Assembly (NCBI RefSeq): GCF_004794465.1
Contig: NZ_SSDJ01000076.1
Location: 1-32,120, forward strand
Source: Microbacterium sp. K24
GTDB lineage: Bacteria > Actinomycetota > Actinomycetes > Actinomycetales > Microbacteriaceae
DNA length: 32,120 nt
Reading direction: 5' to 3'
Of the stretch, positions 31,061 to 32,120 are shown in pieces. Within the stretch, counting starts at the first letter, position 1, and the number at the start of each line of letters is the position of its first letter. Under the pieces are notes generated by a model that saw only the letters and a program-made list of their open reading frames with translations, had not been told where the DNA came from and did not search any database. The position numbers and the translations under genes were made by a program.

Positions 31061-32120
31061 ATGCGTACATATCTCAAGCGGGCCCTGTGGGGCACGCTCA
31101 TCGCCGGCGGGGTCACCCTGTTCGGCGCGACGGCTGCGAACGCGGCCGACACATCCGGAGACGAAGGTCTTCTCTCCGGCACACAGGCTGTGGCTTCGGT
31201 CACCGCACCGGTCACGGTCGTGAACAACGCGATCTCGCTGCTCGGCGACGCCGTCGCCGCACCGGCACCGGCACCCGCTCCCGCCCCGGCACCCGCCGCG
31301 GTCACGAGCGGATCCGACGGCACGGCATCCGGCTCCCAGGCCGTGGTGACCGTGAACGTCCCCGTCACCGTGACGAACAACGCGGTGAGCCTCGTGGACG
31401 ACACCCAGACCAGCACCCCGGCCCCGAATCCCCAGAGCTCGGCTCCCCAGGCCGACACCGGGGCCGGGGTGCCGTCCGTGACCACGAACGGCATCGACGG
31501 ACTGCTCTCCGGCACCCAGGCGCTGCTCGCGGTCAACGCGCCGATCACGGTCAGCGGCAACGCTGTCTCGCTGCTCGGAGACAGTGACGTGGCGTCGCCC
31601 TCCGGCGGTGCGGCTCCGGCCGCCCCGGCCACCGGCACCACCGGTGGAAGCACCACCGGCGGGGATGACAGCATCCTCGGCGGCACCCAGGTCGTCGCAC
31701 CGGTCACAGCCCCCGTGGCCGTGACAGGTAACGCGATCTCGCTGCTCGATGACGCCACCGTCACCGGCGGCAATGGCGGTGCGGCCCCGGCCGCTCCGGC
31801 CTCCGGCTCTGCGGGAGGCAGCACCACCGGCGGAGACGACGGCATCGCCAGCGGTACCCAGGTCGTCGCACCGGTGACAGCCCCCGTGGCCGTCACCGGC
31901 AACGCGATCTCCCTGCTGGATGACGCCACCGTCACCGGCGGCACGGCTCCGGCCACCCCGGCGGCCCCGGGCACCGGCACCACCGGTAGCAACACCACCG
32001 GCGGAGACGACAGCGTCCTCGGCGGCAGCCAGATCACCGCACCCGTGACGGCCCCTGTGGCCGTGACAGGGAACGCGATCTCCCTGCTCGACAACGCCAC
32101 CGTCACCGGCGGAGCGGCCA
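31061..32120 (+). CDS. secreted chaplin-like repeat protein (runs off the window)
   Basis: At least 353 residues, with no stop before the window ends. ATG 31061 follows AGGAG with a 7-base spacer. A signal peptide ends near ATAANAA (residue 29). Six copies of a 24-residue motif follow, typified by GTQVVAPVTAPVAVTGNAIS plus LLDD. They are separated by linkers rich in Ala/Pro and then Gly/Thr. The motif resembles the chaplin domain of Streptomyces (PF03777; hydrophobic strand, PVxVPVxV, GN, I/V-S), which assembles into surface amyloid. The paired cysteines of chaplins are absent in all copies. No stop, LPXTG or membrane anchor is visible because the gene is cut by the window edge. A long minus-strand frame over this region is a shadow. 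Confidence 0.82.
   Translation, partial: MRTYLKRALWGTLIAGGVTLFGATAANAADTSGDEGLLSGTQAVASVTAPVTVVNNAISLLGDAVAAPAPAPAPAPAPAAVTSGSDGTASGSQAVVTVNVPVTVTNNAVSLVDDTQTSTPAPNPQSSAPQADTGAGVPSVTTNGIDGLLSGTQALLAVNAPITVSGNAVSLLGDSDVASPSGGAAPAAPATGTTGGSTTGGDDSILGGTQVVAPVTAPVAVTGNAISLLDDATVTGGNGGAAPAAPASGSAGGSTTGGDDGIASGTQVVAPVTAPVAVTGNAISLLDDATVTGGTAPATPAAPGTGTTGSNTTGGDDSVLGGSQITAPVTAPVAVTGNAISLLDNATVTGGAA
31178..32095 (+). repeat. six chaplin-like repeat units
   Basis: Units of 72 bases begin at 31178, 31331, 31511, 31682, 31853 and 32024. The intervals are 153, 180, 171, 171 and 171 bases, so the last four units form a regular 171-base (57-codon) tandem. Units 4 and 5 encode identical 24-residue motifs with synonymous differences, which points to protein-level conservation rather than very recent duplication. 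Confidence 0.88.

Noticed and set aside
30760..32106. Minus-strand frame of 448 codons opposite the secreted repeat proteins
   Set aside because: Its repeat pattern follows exactly from the 171-base units on the plus strand, and it lacks a ribosome site and signal peptide.
1..32120. CRISPR array, tRNA, rRNA or insertion sequence
   Set aside because: I found no regular short repeat-spacer pattern outside coding repeats, no cloverleaf-like sequence, no transposase and no flanking inverted repeats. Manual reading could miss a divergent tRNA.

Overview
The window is GC-rich chromosomal DNA, most likely from an actinobacterium of the Microbacteriaceae (Microbacterium-like). That placement is an inference from the GC-rich codon use, frequent GTG/TTG starts, Gram-positive surface proteins with an LPXTG-type signal, and the gene families present (GPP34, actinobacterial dnaB, ROK/ABC sugar operons). 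I saw no rRNA, tRNA, insertion sequence, prophage or CRISPR array.

Layout. (1) 1-2372: the tail of an unidentified gene, then a small membrane export protein (minus strand) divergent from a MerR regulator overlapping a GPP34-family gene (plus strand). The intergenic DNA holds two related MerR-type operators, one inside each divergent promoter. (2) 2386-10383: one 8-kb gene for a 2665-residue cell-wall-anchored protein made of SdrD_B-like and DUF11-like domains, with a large internal tandem duplication. (3) 10505-13767: a DyP-type peroxidase predicted to be a Tat-exported lipoprotein, coupled to a membrane-anchored protein of unknown function, and a divergent beta-helix lipoprotein. (4) 13771-21052: a seven-gene minus-strand sugar operon. 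In transcription order it encodes a substrate-binding lipoprotein, a phosphotriesterase-family hydrolase, a ROK kinase, an ABC permease, a YhfX-like PLP protein, an ABC ATPase and a SIS-domain protein. A divergent ROK repressor coupled to a PhzF-family gene follows (21283-23320). (5) 23192-24892: an EamA exporter and a TetR regulator, divergent, with twin operators and apparently leaderless starts. (6) 24936-29450: a spermidine-synthase-like protein, then (minus strand) dnaB followed by an ATP-grasp/acyltransferase fusion. (7) 29451-29970: a gene-free stretch with DnaA boxes. (8) 29971-32120: two secreted repeat proteins. The second carries six chaplin-like repeats and runs off the window.

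How the genes work together. The sugar operon reads as a self-contained import-phosphorylate-process pathway with its own repressor. Its enzyme mix resembles the neighbouring frl and yhf gene groups of E. coli. The MerR/GPP34/export locus looks like one autoregulated stress or envelope-response unit. The cell-surface theme is strong: an SdrD_B giant, the peroxidase lipoprotein, the beta-helix lipoprotein, the chaplin-like protein and the Val-Pro-rich secreted protein. The most promising candidates for something undescribed are the YhfX/phosphotriesterase sugar operon, the dnaB-linked ATP-grasp/acyltransferase fusion, the cysteine-free chaplin-like repeat protein and the two-operator MerR/GPP34 locus.
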